From Ricinus communis (Eukaryota; Streptophyta; Magnoliopsida; Malpighiales; Euphorbiaceae): 64,000 bases of DNA. Numbering within the stretch: the first letter of the stretch is position 1; each line of letters opens with the position of its first letter. Made by a program: the position numbers and the translations under genes. Shown here piece by piece: positions 46,137 through 59,881 of the stretch. The notes beneath the pieces were generated by a model. That model did no database searches. It saw only the letters and a list, made by a program, of their open reading frames with translations, and had not been told where the DNA came from. The stretch spans positions 26,411,001 to 26,475,000 of the forward strand of contig NC_063263.1 of NCBI RefSeq assembly GCF_019578655.1. The letters run 5' to 3'.

Positions 46137-47227
46137 TTAGATTTTACAGTTTGATTTTGGTAAGTTTTATTTATGTTGAGTGTATAAGTTGAGGACTTAT
46201 TGGTTGTGCAGGTGAGAAAGAATGAGAAAGTGTTGAGAATCGCAACTTTTGCATTTTCTGGAGATCAACACGGGCGTGTTTAAGACCGTGTTCATTAACA
46301 CGGCCCGTGTTCTAATTGAAGAAAATCAAACTAAGATGAACACGTTCGCAGTAGGCCATACGGTCATTTATGCCTGACCGTGTCCCCAATACGTCCCCGT
46401 GTTCCATAAACACGGGCGTGTTCTCAGAAGTTGGTAAGTCAGCACGTTTTAATTCGCTTAACACGGCCTGATATCCGGACCGTGTTCATGAACACGGCCC
46501 CTGTTGGTGAACACGGGCATGTTCTGTAGCTGCCTATATATACCACTTCATTTCGAAATGGCCAAAAATTTTGCTCTCCTTTTAGTTTTAGCAATTCTCT
46601 CTTCTCTTACTCTCTCACTTCTTATTTCTCATCTCGAAGGCTTTGGATATTTCGTTTGTCAAGTAAGTACCCTCAAACTTCATTTTTCATTATTTTATTT
46701 TGATATTAGTTCGAATTTATGTTTTTCTTTGTGTTCGAATTTGTGTTTCAATTTTTTTTAGTTTATTTCCTTATTTTATTATTTGGTGCATGCATTTACA
46801 TTCATGTTTGTGCTTAATTTTCTTTTGTTTTCATTAATTTAGTTTATATACCTAACTTGCTCATATTTTCCATTTTTCTTTTCTACCATTATTCATGATT
46901 ATGATTAATTCTTTATTTTCCTCTTTATTATTATTGTTGGCAGCTAAACAATAGGCTCTGTCATTTATAGTGGACTCTCTTGTATCTGTTTTATATTAGC
47001 ATGTTGGTTTGCCTTGTGATGGATTATGGCAAAATTAAACTCCATGTGGATGAATTGAAAATTTAATTGGTTAGCATTGGTTGGCAGTGTTGTGGATTAA
47101 ATTTTCTTTGCAGGACATTGAGCGGTTTAATTTTATCAAGTTAAATCATTCGGTTTGTCCATTTTATGTTGTTATGCTGCCAGAATTTCGTTGATCCTTA
47201 GTACTAAAAATTTCTTTTTCAAGTACC
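46137..47227 (+). repeat. Internal noncoding stretch with CACGGGCGTGTT repeats
   Basis: About 46265-46520 carries many copies of AACACGGGCGTGTT and AACACGGCCCGTGTT, like those in the LTRs but outside them. The rest is T-rich DNA without a coding frame. Confidence 0.7.
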
Positions 47228-48580
47228 ATGTCCACTAGACGAGGATCAGGAGTTTACAAGAGGAGGAGGACCGATGGTTCCTCTTCCTCTCGATCGTCAG
47301 GCGCTGCACTGGCTAGTTCAGGCCAAATTAGACCACCACAGCGCCATCGATTCCTACTTTTCCAAGGGCAGCCCACCTTTGAGCAGAGATATCAATCAAT
47401 GAGGCACAAAGATTTGGGAAAGGGGCGTAGGATAGACTGGCCAACATTGGAAACCGTCGGACTTGCAGCTGCAGTCCGCCGATATCTTGAGACACCCCCA
47501 TTTTAGCATTTCTTTGAGATAGTTGAACCAACATATAGGGAGTTAACTGTGGAGTTTGCCAGCACTTTCTTTCTGCAGAGCCAGTTGCGGGACTTCTAAC
47601 TACCGGATGCGATCAGTTTCAAACTAGCAAAGCAGACTTTCACGATGAGTGTACAGCAGTTTGGGGTACACTTGGGCTTGTGGACTGAGGAGGATGCAGC
47701 TGGAGAGGTTTATAGTCGCTGTATACACATGCCTGGTGTGTCATATCCACAGATGTGGGCCGAGATTTCTGATGACACTGAGGGGTACAGTGCCAGCCAG
47801 TCCAAGGCGTCTAACTTGCCTGAGGGACTGTGGTACTTGCATGCATTGTTGGCTAGGACCATCACTGGCAGGGGAGATAGCGGTGGTGTAGTTACCCAGC
47901 TGGACCTATTTATACTTTACAGTATGCACCAGCACCAGTCCGTCGACATGGGATACTTGTTGGCCAGACAGATTAGTGCCTTCTGCAACAACTCAAAGAA
48001 GGTATTTTTCTGTTTTGGGACTTACATTACTCGACTGGCTAGGAGCTTAGGAGTTTTGGAGGAGGCGATACCACATCTGACAGAGCTGGAGGTGATGGAG
48101 ATGTTGGGACTTCCCCAATTGGTTAGTATGGGGATGGTGACTTGTAGGCAGGGTCCGCTAGGACCAGAGTATAGATTGAGGAATGCTCTCTTGGCAGCAC
48201 TCAGAGAGGAGCGACCTGCCCCACGAGCCCATGGTACACAGGATGTCCCACCTTCTTCTGATATCCCGGAGTCTTCCTCCAGACCATCTACTTCAGCTCC
48301 TTCTGGTTCTTCATCAGCTGTTTTAGGAGTCTCTCCAATTGAGTTTAGAGAGCTGTAGCTTACAGTGCAGAGGTTGGCAGAGGAGCAGCAGCAGCATTTC
48401 ATTCGACAAGAGGCTTTTCAGCAGGACCTTTTACAGCATCAAGCTGAGTTTCAGAGCCAGATGATGGCTTAGTTTGAGAGGCAAAGGGCTATGCTTCAGG
48501 CCCTGATTGAGCAGGGAGGTAGGTTAGAGGCCTCTATGGCTAATGACATATTTGATGATATTTTGCTATGATTTTGCACT
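47228..48580 (+). pseudogene. ATHILA-type ORF (broken)
   Basis: From ATG 47228 the frame starts MSTRRGSGVYKRRR and continues with YRELTVEFASTFFLQSQ, FGVHLGLWTEEDAAGE, LLARTITGRGDSGGVVTQLD and HQSVDMGYLLARQISAF, in the order of the plant ATHILA ORF family of uncertain function. Two stops in the frame (TAG near 47504, TAA near 47598) and TAG at 48356-48358 break it. A Gln-rich coiled-coil-like stretch follows to about 48470. The best continuous part is 47645-48358. Confidence 0.78.
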
Positions 48581-50104
48581 GTCCACAGAGCCGGGTTCCA
48601 GAGCGAGCCATTTTGACATCCCTCTAGCGGATGATCCAACCGGCCCTCCCTCTCCGACCGAGCACCCTTCAACACAGCGACTGACGAGCCTCCTATTGAC
48701 GGCCGCTCCTGGCCGATCCACCAGCTCCGCATGTGACACTACTTTCGATCCCTCGGAGAGCGGCCCACTCCTCCACCACGGACCGGCCAATACGATATAC
48801 CTACTGATGCACCTCTTTTTACTCCGGAGCTATAGTCTGGGCAGTATTAGTTCTTTTCCTTTTTCATTTCTTATATTTTTTACACTGAGGACAATGTGTC
48901 CTTCAAGTGTGGGGTGGTGATATTTATATACACTTTTTTTCGTGTTTTTATTATTTTGTATATGAAATTCAGATCCTTTTTTAGTGTATATATCGCATCT
49001 CATTTATCCCATCTCAGTTATTTGTTTATTCTTTATGCAATTTTTTGTAAAATTTTAAAAAAATTTCACTTTATTTCGATGCTTTTATTGTTGACTTGCT
49101 TTTGGAAATCCTGTTTATATCCATGTGATCGAGTAAAACCGATAGTGTTGAGTATGATAGAGGGCCACAAGGAGAGTTTAACACTTTGGTATGATAGAGG
49201 GACACAAGGAGAGTTTAACACTTTGGTATTTCATTCTAGCCAAATAGCCTTCATTCGTTTATTGATTCTGTAGATAACCCCTTCTTTCACCATTTTTTTT
49301 TATCATATTTCATTACCACTTAGTTTTATTCTGCTTTGGTTATGATTTTGCACATGAGTTGTTTTTATTGGGAATTTGTCTTGGGAATAGCTTTGGAATC
49401 TTGTAGCAGCTTTCTTCAATCCAAAAGAAATTCACTCTATTATGTGAATGTTCTTCCCTTATGAAAAAAAAAGAGAAAAAAAAAGAAGAATCGAGGAAAG
49501 GGTGATGAAAAGAAAGAAAGTAAGTGAGCTAATTGTTTAATTGCTTTTGGGAGTTCACATTTTGACTTGATTCCTATTTCCCACCTTGGACTACTGTCCA
49601 TTGCTTACCCCTTGTGATCATTGTGGCTTGTGTGCAGGTCATGTATTTCATTGCAGAACACCATAGGTTCAACTCTGACCAAATTTACCTACCCTTACCT
49701 AATCCCCATTACAACCCTTATAAAGACCTCTTTACATGGTTGTTGACTCTCCACAAGTGGTAGGAGTAGGATTTAAGAGCAAGCATATAGTAAGTAAGGC
49801 AGTAGTTGATGCATTGAGCGATTAAACACTACCCTTTAAATACTTTGAGTGACTTAGAGTGAATCTGGTGAGGAGTTGGTTTTGATAATTTTGTTGAGAC
49901 AGTATTTTGCGAATTATTGGCATCTTGGTTGTGATACTTGAATTGATTGCTTCGTTTCTTTTTGTTTGACTTACGCTTGTTAAGGATATGTGCAGGAGCT
50001 CTCTAGCTTGTCTGTCAGTTTAAGTATTGTTCCTTAGTGGTTTATTTTTCTTATTTTACTTTTGATTGCTTGAGGACAAGTAATGAGCTAAGTGTGGGGT
50101 TATT
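48581..50104 (+). other. 3' noncoding part of the Athila-type element
   Basis: No gene is recognised. A 43-bp direct repeat (GTATGATAGAGGG(C/A)CACAAGG and on to AACACTTTGGTA) is at about 49150-49228. AAGTGTGGGG occurs at 48905 and again just before the 3' LTR, as expected for polypurine tracts. Confidence 0.6.
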
Positions 50105-51510
50105 TGATGTGCGTAAAATACACACATCTAAATGGAGTTTTTAAGATTGATTTTATGGACATTTGGATGTGAATTGGTCCCAACACTCACCCTATGCGTC
50201 TGTTTGTGTGCATTAGGTCCAAAAGAAGTTAAAGGATGATAAAGGGAAGAATTTGAGCATAATTGGACGTTAAAGCTGCCGAAACAAGCTAAGTACGAGC
50301 ATAAGGAAGCTGAACATGGTTGTGTTGGTTTCAACACTGGCCGTGTTCCCAACACGGGCACAAACACGGTCGTGTTGGGTGTCATTAAACATAAAAAAAA
50401 ATAAGTTCTTAGGGAGCACGGCCACAAAGAGTAACACGGCCAGGAACACCATACCGTGTTGGGAACATGGCCACCAACACGGCCGTGTTGGCGGCGACAG
50501 GGGGAATTAATTAAAAGAAAGAAGAGAGGAAAGAAAGAAAGGAGAGCGGGGGAGAATGTCCCAAACCCTAATATTTCTCTCTCTAAGGGTTTTCTGAGCT
50601 AAAACCAAGGGAAAAGGAGACTTGGATCAAGGTTTCAATCGGATTCCCTTCAAAGATTGAAGATTGGGCGAGGTTCGTTGATTGGTTTTCAAATCGAGCA
50701 AGAGGAACAAGAATCGATTCAAGATTGAGCAAGAGAAATTGGGGCTGTTTACTCTCATCCAAGGGTGTAATCGGGTTTTCTCTACCTTTACTCATTGTTG
50801 TAATTGAATTCTTGTGTATTTTGATAATGAACATGATTAGCTAGATTGAATAAATCCATTGGGATTTCTTTACTATGTTGGCTTAGTATTATATTGTTGG
50901 ATTGTTTGGGTTAGTTTTGTATTCTTTTTGCTTTCAGTATTAATAAGATAATGCATTATTCATGAGACATTGTGAATTGTGTGTTTAGATTGCTTTATGT
51001 AATTGAGAAGTCCATTTGGCAATTGAAATTTTGTATAGCAAGAACTGGTTAATAATCGCTTAGAGATAAGGATAATTAACTAGCCAGATTAAGAATTAAC
51101 AAAGCTTAATAGATGCGGATTAAAGCTTAATGCTAATTTAAGAATCAATCGTTAGGAAGAGATTCCAACTTTAGGTTATTAGGTTTAGGAATTCGGTTAT
51201 CTCGAGAGAGAAACCGAATTCAGTTAAGAATTCGTCCACGGGTAGCATAATTAGACTCACCAATCCTTTATCTTTTGTTTGATTGCCAACTAGTTTAGGT
51301 TCCCTGCATCTCCCTTAGAACTTAGCTTGTAGTTAATAGTTAGTTTAGAAATTATTATCATCCATTTTAGGTTAATATAACAAAGAACAAAGAAGTAACT
51401 CTGGGCTTTCGCTTTCCCGAGGAATACGACCTTGATACTCGCCATTAGTGCTAGACTGCATCGATAGGTACACTGCCTTAGATTGTAGCTAACACAAGTA
51501 GCACACATCA
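50105..51510 (+). repeat. 3' LTR of the Athila-type element
   Basis: 1406 bp, with TGATGTGCG at the start and CACACATCA at the end, followed by the target duplication TCGTT. It has a deletion of about 55 bp near 51305 relative to the 5' LTR, and an extra CACGG unit near 50425. Confidence 0.92.
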
Positions 51511-51883
51511 TCGTTCCAGGTTTGTGCAGATTCACTTTTTGATGTTTCTACATGATTCCTGCTTGAAGATATTGCCTTGTGGAATGACTTTTTTAGGTTT
51601 CTGATTCTTAATTAGCTTGAAGTTTTTAGGAATAGTGCATTATAATATTGAAATAGGAACTCTAGGTTTTAGTTTATGCTAATTCATTTTTTTCTTATTA
51701 TATTAACAATCTGAAATTATCTCATTAACATATGAATGGAGGTTCACAGCTATGCAAGAAGCAAAATAATTCCATACCTAAAAGTTACAATTCTAGGACA
51801 AAAACTTTAGTCTTCATTTTACTAAGCGTGCATTTATTTTATTAAATCTGTACTTTTATTAATTTTAGTAATACAGTAAAACC

Positions 51884-52265
51884 TCTCTATAATAATACTC
51901 TATATAGGAATAATCTCTACATGGTTATAGAAAATTTTGGTCCCAATTTGGGCCAGTATAGTAATAAGTTATAAATTTTTTAAGACTCATTTTAAGAAAA
52001 AATTCTTCTATATAGTAATATTTGTATATATATTCTTAAAAAATATATGTTTTGCTATGTCTTGTTTTATTATATTATTGTTTTGTTGTTTCAATCTTAT
52101 TTGTATAATATGACAAGATGTTAATATTTCTTATATCTGGTTGTTATCATTTTACTAACAAAATTAAGTATAAATCAAAAGAAAAATATTAGTACTTAAA
52201 CCTCCATTAAATTATAACCTCCTCATATTTGGTCCCAAGCCTATGACCATAAAGAGGTTTTACTG
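51884..52265. mobile_element. Emigrant-like MITE in a RadA intron
   Basis: The 382-bp element has terminal inverted repeats CAGTAAAACCTCTCTAT and ATAAAGAGGTTTTACTG (one mismatch) and is flanked by TA on both sides. The ends match the CAGTAAAACCTCTATAAATT type of the plant Emigrant/pogo-like family. It has no coding capacity. Confidence 0.85.
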
Positions 52266-53450
52266 TATAGATTATGTGGGATGTGAACGATTCTTGTTGA
52301 ATTGATGATTGATGTTATTTTCAGTTAATGATAAAGCTTTTTTGCAGTTTCATTAAAAGACAGCAAAACACCAACTATTATATTTATTGGAACCTTTACA
52401 TGTTAAAACTCATAAGAAGTCCCTCTTGTGTTATCTATAAGGACAATAAGATACTCTTATAGATCAAATTAACTTTAATCAACTGGGACAAAAGAAATCT
52501 TGATGCCATTTAAATAACACATGTTTGCTTGATTTCGAGTGAATTAAATTTTATAAGACCGTAAATGACACTTAAGGCTCCATTTGGTCACTAGGAAACA
52601 AAGACCAAGAAGGTGTATTAGTGCTTCAGTTCTAATTTCTTAGAGATCTTGTTACACTACAATGAATGTCATTATTTATGATGCAAGAGACAAAAAATGA
52701 ACTGAGTTTTTATCTAAGAGACTCAGAGTGATATAAAAGACGATTCCATTCTCATTGCCCATCATAACAAGAATGAGGTTAGTCTTTAATGTCTTATTTT
52801 TTCCACATGGATATGTAATCTGGATATCAAACCCATGTTCTATCTTGAATGTTAGGTTTTGGTTGATTATATTGTCTTTGCCCCATTTATTTTGTCTGGC
52901 AAGTGCTTTATTTTTATGTTTTGATCTACACTTGTTTTATAAGAAATGGATGACTTTACCTCATCATATTTTCATATCTTTCTGCATTTTGAAGGTTCTC
53001 TAATTTTAATTAGTGGTGATCTTGGAGTTGGCAAGAGTACACTATTATTGTAGGTATGAATTGCTTTTGATACATCTGGTCTATTGTGCTTTCATTTTGT
53101 GGAATATTTTGACTTTATTCCTTTGAAATGATTTGCCTCCATACTTCGGTTTGATTTGTAATTGTCTTTTTCTTCACTCTCCTATTCCTTTGTAAATGTT
53201 GGGTTCTCATAACTCCTTAATACTTGAAGCTTGTTGCAATAATAGCTGAAGGACAGGATGTTAGTAAGCGAGATCTAGTTGTGTATGTCTCTGGCGAAGA
53301 GGTTAGCTTTTCTTATTTTCTGAGTTTGATATGCCATTTTCTTTCTATTGCTCATTCTTCCTTCCATTCCCATCAAGATCATGAAGAAAAAGGAAATCTT
53401 TCTTTTACTTTCTTGATTAATCTACACTGTGCTTAATGTCATTATAACCA

Positions 53451-53801
53451 GGGTTTTAAATAACTCTATAATGAGACATATTGGTATTGAAAATGGTGTA
53501 ACAATATTGGTCCGAATCCGATGGTATCAAACCCAAATGACTATCGTTACTGTGAATTTTTTTAAAACAATTCCCACTCAAATGGGTATATTGGCTAAAA
53601 ACTATTTAGCGAAGAGTCTCTTTAAATTTAGGAAGCTAAAAAGAAGGGATGGATTTAGAAAATGTAGGCAGAGTTTGAAAATCAAAAGGAGATTAAGTTG
53701 TTCTTGAATCCTTTGTAGCATATCGCTAAATAACATATCGGGAGGCCAAATTCCTGTTATAAAACATGCGATATTTAATGTATCGTTGTTATTTAAAACC
53801 A
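53451..53801. mobile_element. MITE-like element with 13-bp terminal inverted repeats
   Basis: GGTTTTAAATAAC at 53452-53464 is matched by its complement GTTATTTAAAACC at 53788-53800. Inside, short words such as ATATCG recur in inverted positions. A clear target duplication could not be found. It lies in a RadA intron. The open frames on both strands inside it are chance frames. Confidence 0.65.
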
Positions 53802-56800
53802 TAATTACAACTTCTCATGATTTTACTATGACTTTTCTTCTTCTTTTTATATTTTTAATCTTGCCTGGAATGAGGAAAATTTTTAAAATAGTATGAGTTC
53901 AACTTCACAATTCTGGGATAAAATGTAGAAAGATCTTAAATTAGTACTGTGGTTGCATGTGTGACTTTGAGAAGCTACAATTTACTTGCTAGCAATCAAT
54001 ATTGGGCATTATCTCCATCTCTTTCTTCATTATGGCAGAGTGTTGAGCAAATTATGAATAGGGTGACCGTCTAAGTATTGGTGTGGAGGAACTTTTCTTG
54101 TATTCAAGTACTGATATAAAGGTAATAGTCTGGAACCATCCTAACTTTTCTTGTTCTATCCATATCATTTATTCTATGTGTTTGTGAATTCATTATACTA
54201 CATTTCTATTTTGATATATATATCATGCCATTGGCTTAGTTATCATGTGCGCCATGCGCTAAATCTATCTTTAGGCCAACATGAATCAATAGGAAGGGTA
54301 TTCTTTGTAGACATCTTGATCTGAAAGGCTTTTGTACAAAACTTAAAAACTTATAGTAATAGTTATAATTCGCTCTCTTTCAGGACATATTAGCAAAAAT
54401 TCAGCCTCTATCCTCTTGTGCTCTAATTATTGATTCGATTTAGACAACTTACATACAAGGAGTTAGTGGAAGTGCTGGAGGAATATCTTTGGTTTGAATG
54501 ATTAGGCACCATATCCAACCAATAGTTCAATTCACTTGGCACGTGCTTTACTTTTCTCTCTTTTACCATTTTGTATGGAAATATTTGTTACCCATAATAG
54601 GATTTTGTTTTTCGAAGTAAATATTGCATGTAATCCATCCACTTCTTAGATGAAGCTATGGTTAGACCATAAAGATCAGTATGCGTTGCTGAATTAGAAT
54701 ACCAGTGTCTGGATGTGTGTGTAACAGGTTAAGGAATGCACATCAGCTTTGCTGCATTTTGCCAAGAAGACAAATATACCAGTTCTTTTGGTGAGCGTAA
54801 ATTGTTTCAAATGCATTAACTGTATCTCCATATTTATTAATGTCTTAGAAATTGGAAGTAGGAATGTAAGAAAACTTATTATCTTTAGTTGAAGTGATTC
54901 AATGTGGCTCCGAACTGAAATATTGGAGTAGAGATCAAATTTCTATTCATATCAATTTCTTGCTTAGATTCTGGTATTTTAATACATGTATATACAATGC
55001 TCCCTCATAGATTGTAGGTCAAATGAATGTAAATTAATGCATTATTTTATATTCTTGTATTTGGTGCTTTGGACTTTAATCTCTTTAGTGGAGAAAGTTA
55101 GAAAATGACTTTACTGATTAAATATGATTACACCAAGCATCATCACACTTTTTAGGTTTTAAACAACGGTTGTTACATATTTTTATTTTGGATCATTGCT
55201 ATGTTAGAGCCTATTTTGCCATAGATATTTGAGAATCGTACATGAAATTGTCTGTTACAACTGTGACACCCTATAATGGCCACACACTTTATGCACCCCT
55301 TTCTTTTCAAACTTATTTTCAATTAAGTACTGCATAGAAATTTCTTCAAGGTTCTCATATTCCACGTGGTTCCAACAATCAGATTCGAAAATTTATGTGC
55401 CATTTCTTCTTTTAATTAGATATGTTTTGTCATCCTTAGTTTATTTTACCTTTTTTCTTCACTTTTTCATGATACTTTCTTGTTTTATTCATAGCTGGCA
55501 TTATCATGATAACTATTGTTAAGTACCGTCCAATGTTTAACTTATATGGAAAATATTTAATGCTTATGTGATCCTTTGATTATTTTGTTCCCAATATTTC
55601 GCAGGTTGGACATGTGACCAAGTCTGGTGATATAGCAAGGCCTCGGGTTTTGGAGCACATTGTTGATGTTGTTTTATATTTGGAAGTTGGTACCTTCTCA
55701 CAGTTTCTTTTACTGGATTGTTGGTTAAGCTAACATTTGGTTGCATTGGGTTTCTTTTTAAGGATAACTACAAAAATGGTATTTGAACTTGTTAAGATTT
55801 GACAATTAAGTGTCTAAACTGTTAAAAATTACAATTTAGTGTATGAACCAATAAATATTTATGATTGAGTGTATATAGCAGGTCAACAATAGGTTACAGG
55901 TTATCCATATATAATTACATAATGGTGTGCCAACTTATTCAAATTTAATAATCAAGTGTTGAAGCTTTTAAAAGTAACAATTTAGTGGGTTAAATTAGAA
56001 ATTATTAATATCTGGGTATGTGAAACCAATCATTATATATATAAAGAAAAATCTAAAGTAGACAAATCAAACTATTATATTTTCATAATGAAAGATAATA
56101 TTTATATGGAGGGAAAATCTTTAATGTAAATAATAAAAATTAAAAAAATAGATTAAAATATATTAATAAAATACTACACATTTCATAAAGGAGATGTATT
56201 AATAATTAACGTTATAGTCAAGATTACAGGTTTCCTTATTGAAATACAGGTTATCTTCTTTATATCATGTTTTCTCTTTACTTTTTTTCCAGTTTTGCAA
56301 CCTGATTTGATTATCATGCGGATAACATTGATGATGATTGTACTTTTTCTTACTCCTCCTATTCTGTCCATCTGAATGATCCTTTAATTACATTATTACT
56401 TCCTGAATTTTACTAGGCATTGTGTGCCACTGGTTCATCAGTTTCAAGGCATGTTAACGGGATTCAAGCGAGCAGAGCTGACATGATTATTTCAGTAAGT
56501 GATTTAAGGTTTAGAAAGATTTAGGTGCATGCCACGCCATCTCTGCTATGTGGTTTATTGCTGTTCTTTTTTAGATTGCAAAATTTCCTGGTCATGGTAT
56601 TAAAATTGTATTTACAAATGATAATCTCTTTATGTGCGTGTCTATGTGTACACATGCATTCATGCATGGAAGTTGACTTTTATCATTTGAAACAGTACTA
56701 CTTATTATCTTGTTTGTTTATTTGTAATAATTATTGTTGAAGATGTAGGGATTCAAGATTGTGGTTAAGATGTACTTCATTTAGATGTAGCTATTGCCAA

Positions 56801-57785
56801 TATAATTTTGATACCACATCTTCATATGCAGGTCCTTAAGAAGCAAGTTGGTCTAATGCTCCAAGATAATGTAAGTTGACATTTACATTTTCATGCTTAT
56901 TTGATTTTTTCTTTCGTCTGCTTTTCCATTTCTTCTTTTCAAAGCTTGTCTTGGCTTCCGTTATTTCAGTTTTCGTCAAACTTTAGAGATTCCAAATAGA
57001 TATTGTGCTAGTTATATAAAATGGCTTTGTTTTTATTAACTTTTCAAACTTATGCTGCTGAGATCAAAGAATTTTAAACATGTTGAGGAGGCATAAGTGG
57101 AGGAATGTGAACAATAACAATAGAGATTGTACAGTAGGCTCAAACATGCTTAGCATAGAATTTTGTATAACGAGAGAACTTAAAATGAAGGTTTTCATGA
57201 AATCCTACGACATTTACCTTATCTTTTTTTATCTTCTCAAGAAAAAGAAAATCTTTGTTTCTTATGCATGTTAGAAAAATGGTTTTGGATGAAGTATGTT
57301 GGGATCTTTGCAATTTTATGCTTTGGGAGCATTAAATTTTTAGCAATATTTGAAAATAGGGCAAATAACAAAAAGAAATCCTAAAATTTGTTGGCATTTT
57401 AGTTTCTTATATCCTCTTAGTTTCATCAATTGTGGTTGTAAATGGCAATGTTTGTGGCAACATTTTCTGGGAGTATGGTAATGCACAAATGAAGCTTATG
57501 TAGACGCTCAGATGGCAAGGAGGAACCTCTAATTTTTTTCTTTTGCAATGTAAATGATAGAAAAATTAGTTTTTAAAAATTTTAATCCAAAAAGGTATGT
57601 ATGTTTAGTTTTCAAAAGAATTAAACGAAAATTATATCATGTATTACCAATAATGCAAAGAAGTTAAAATTATGTTCTTTCACCAGTTTTATTTTTCCAT
57701 ATAGGCTCACATGTACATTGTCATTGTCAACTACCACAATCCATTATTACATTACCTACATCTATTATCATATTAAAATTAAAGT

Positions 57786-58479
57786 TTAATTACTATTTAG
57801 CTCTTGAGGTTAGGCCTATTACACTAATCAAGATGTGTATTTGCTTTATATATGGAAACCCCCTAGAGTTTTTATGTTACTTGCTGCTATCCCCCTCCAT
57901 CTAAAATCAATGCAACCAAAGGACTAACTTGGTAAAAGAATTGTGATGTGATCCTTCAATTTATTATGAAGTATCAAGCTCGTCCGAAATTTATTTCTTG
58001 AAATGTTATTCTTAGTACAAGTTAATTTTAGTATTTAAAAAAATATTTAATTACTTGCTCTAATTTTTTTACCACAAGTTAATCCTATCAAGATTTAAAC
58101 ATTTTAAAAACACTTAGTTCTAGAGCAACATTATTAATTTGCTATATGATTTAATTTTTAAATTATTAAAATAAATAAGCATTTCTACATGGAATTTTTT
58201 TAATTTTTATTTTTGTTAGATACTAGGATTAAAGTTTCAAAAAAGAAAAGATACCAGGGGAATAAAAGTGAAAATCTTACTCTAATAAAAAAAATAGGAT
58301 GAGTTTGATACTTGATAATAAATTAAAAAATTAAATTATAATTCTGTTATCAATTTAGTCCAAAGGCTGACAACGGACGAGTATAATAATCTAAAAACTG
58401 AAGGGGAATTTAATCTAATAAAAAAGTTGAGATAGCTAGTGCAATAGGCATAATCTCAAGGGGTAAATAGTAACTAATT
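57786..58479. mobile_element. Non-autonomous DNA element with about 40-bp inverted ends
   Basis: The left end AATTACTATTTAGCTCTTGA with GGCCTATTACACTA is matched by the inverted right end (TAGTGCAATAGGC, then TCAAGGGGTAAATAGTAAC). The element is about 690 bp long, AT-rich and noncoding, and lies in a RadA intron. Superfamily not determined. Confidence 0.7.
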
Positions 58480-59881
58480 CTAAAACTTTATAACCACAAT
58501 GGATAGAATTAAATGATTGGAAAAAAATGCCTAATTAAATGATTGGAAAAGAGTGCCTAAAGGTCATGATGGTTTTGGTCATTTGACCTTAGAAATATCA
58601 TATACAATATTTGCAATTAATGGTTTTGCAAGTATTGTTACTCGAGGACCATTGGGATTGACTCTCTTTTTTTCTTTGAATCAGGATATCTTTTTGAATG
58701 TTGCTAGCGGGGTGACACTAACTGAGACTACTGGGGATCTTGCAATAGCAGCTGCAATTTGCAGTAGGCAAGTCTTTTCTTATCAGTTCTTTTCATTCTC
58801 TTTTTGTCTTTGTGAGGCTAGTTATGATTAAATTTTAAATTGAAGATGACTTCTTTGTTTTTTCCAATGCAATGACTAAAGAGGGAATTAAGGCTTCAGG
58901 ATTAGAACTTCTTATTTGAGGAGCCTTTCTAAGTTACAGTAGTTTTTCCCAAGTTAGAAACTTTTATTCCTTATAATTGTAAAATTGTGTCAGACCACTT
59001 AAAGCTGGATGTTCAGAAAAAGTAAGCCAGTCTCTTGCAAGTTTATTAACAAGACTTAGTGAAGCTAAATATTTTAAGATATTAATTCACTTACTATAGG
59101 AACCCAGAGAACACAGTTGATAAAACACACAAGTATCCTACTTTAAGAGAAACTACCCGTTAATTAAAGAGGTTATTGAAATAAATTTGGAGTTCTAGTC
59201 CTCAAATTTTTGACTCTCTTCTTGTATCAAAAGTTATATGTTAATTTATATATTTTAAGTAACATAAAACAAACATTTATTTAATAACGTGAATAATGCT
59301 TTAGCAGCTGTAAGAAATATTTTCTGCATTTTTCCATCCTTTCTGTCTCTGTTCCCTTGCATTTGTACTTGCTGCATGTACATGTTGAATGGTTGATGTT
59401 TGTTGTTCTTTGACACCTCAGTTTCTTGGAGTTTCCTATTCCCAATAATGTGGCATTCATTGGAGAAATTGGCCTTGGTGGGGAGCTTCGCACGGTAATT
59501 ATCTGTGTTATTTTAATACACAATACTTAAAAAACACTATTGAACATAATGAATTGCCTCTTTTGTAAGATTTTATTTTTTTTCTACTTCTAAAAACTCA
59601 TGTTTGTCATTGATACCATTTATGTATTTTCAAACCAATTGCATATGAAGTAGCATTCTCTTTCTAAGATTCTCTGGATTTTTTCTTCTCACATCCAACT
59701 TAAAAGATACATTTTGAAATGGAACAAAGACATGCTGAGAAATTCTAATACTGCTGATTCTCCTTAGTTAGCTAAATGGAAATAATGTTACTGGAGCCAT
59801 TTTTATCTATATCTATCATGATATTGCAGGTGCCCACAATGGAAAAAAGAGTACATACAGCAGCAAAACTGGGATATAAAA

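Larger units (their letters stand above)
43369..51510 (+). mobile_element. Athila-type LTR retrotransposon without pol, inserted in a RadA exon
   Basis: The element is 8.1 kb with LTRs at 43369-44805 and 50105-51510 that begin TGATGTGCG and end CACACATCA. The 5-bp duplication TCGTT (43364-43368 and 51511-51515) marks the target. The primer-binding site TGGCGCCGTTGCCGGGG (44812-44828) is complementary to the 3' end of plant tRNA-Asp, as in Athila elements. Inside are a gag remnant, an ATHILA-type ORF and long noncoding stretches. No reverse transcriptase, RNase H or integrase was found, so it depended on other copies to move. A purine-rich AAGTGTGGGG tract lies just before the 3' LTR. Confidence 0.92.

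Noticed and set aside
55740..56040. A further MITE in a RadA intron
   Set aside because: Repetitive words (CAATTTAGTG, CAATTAAGTGT) are present but no inverted ends or target duplication could be found.
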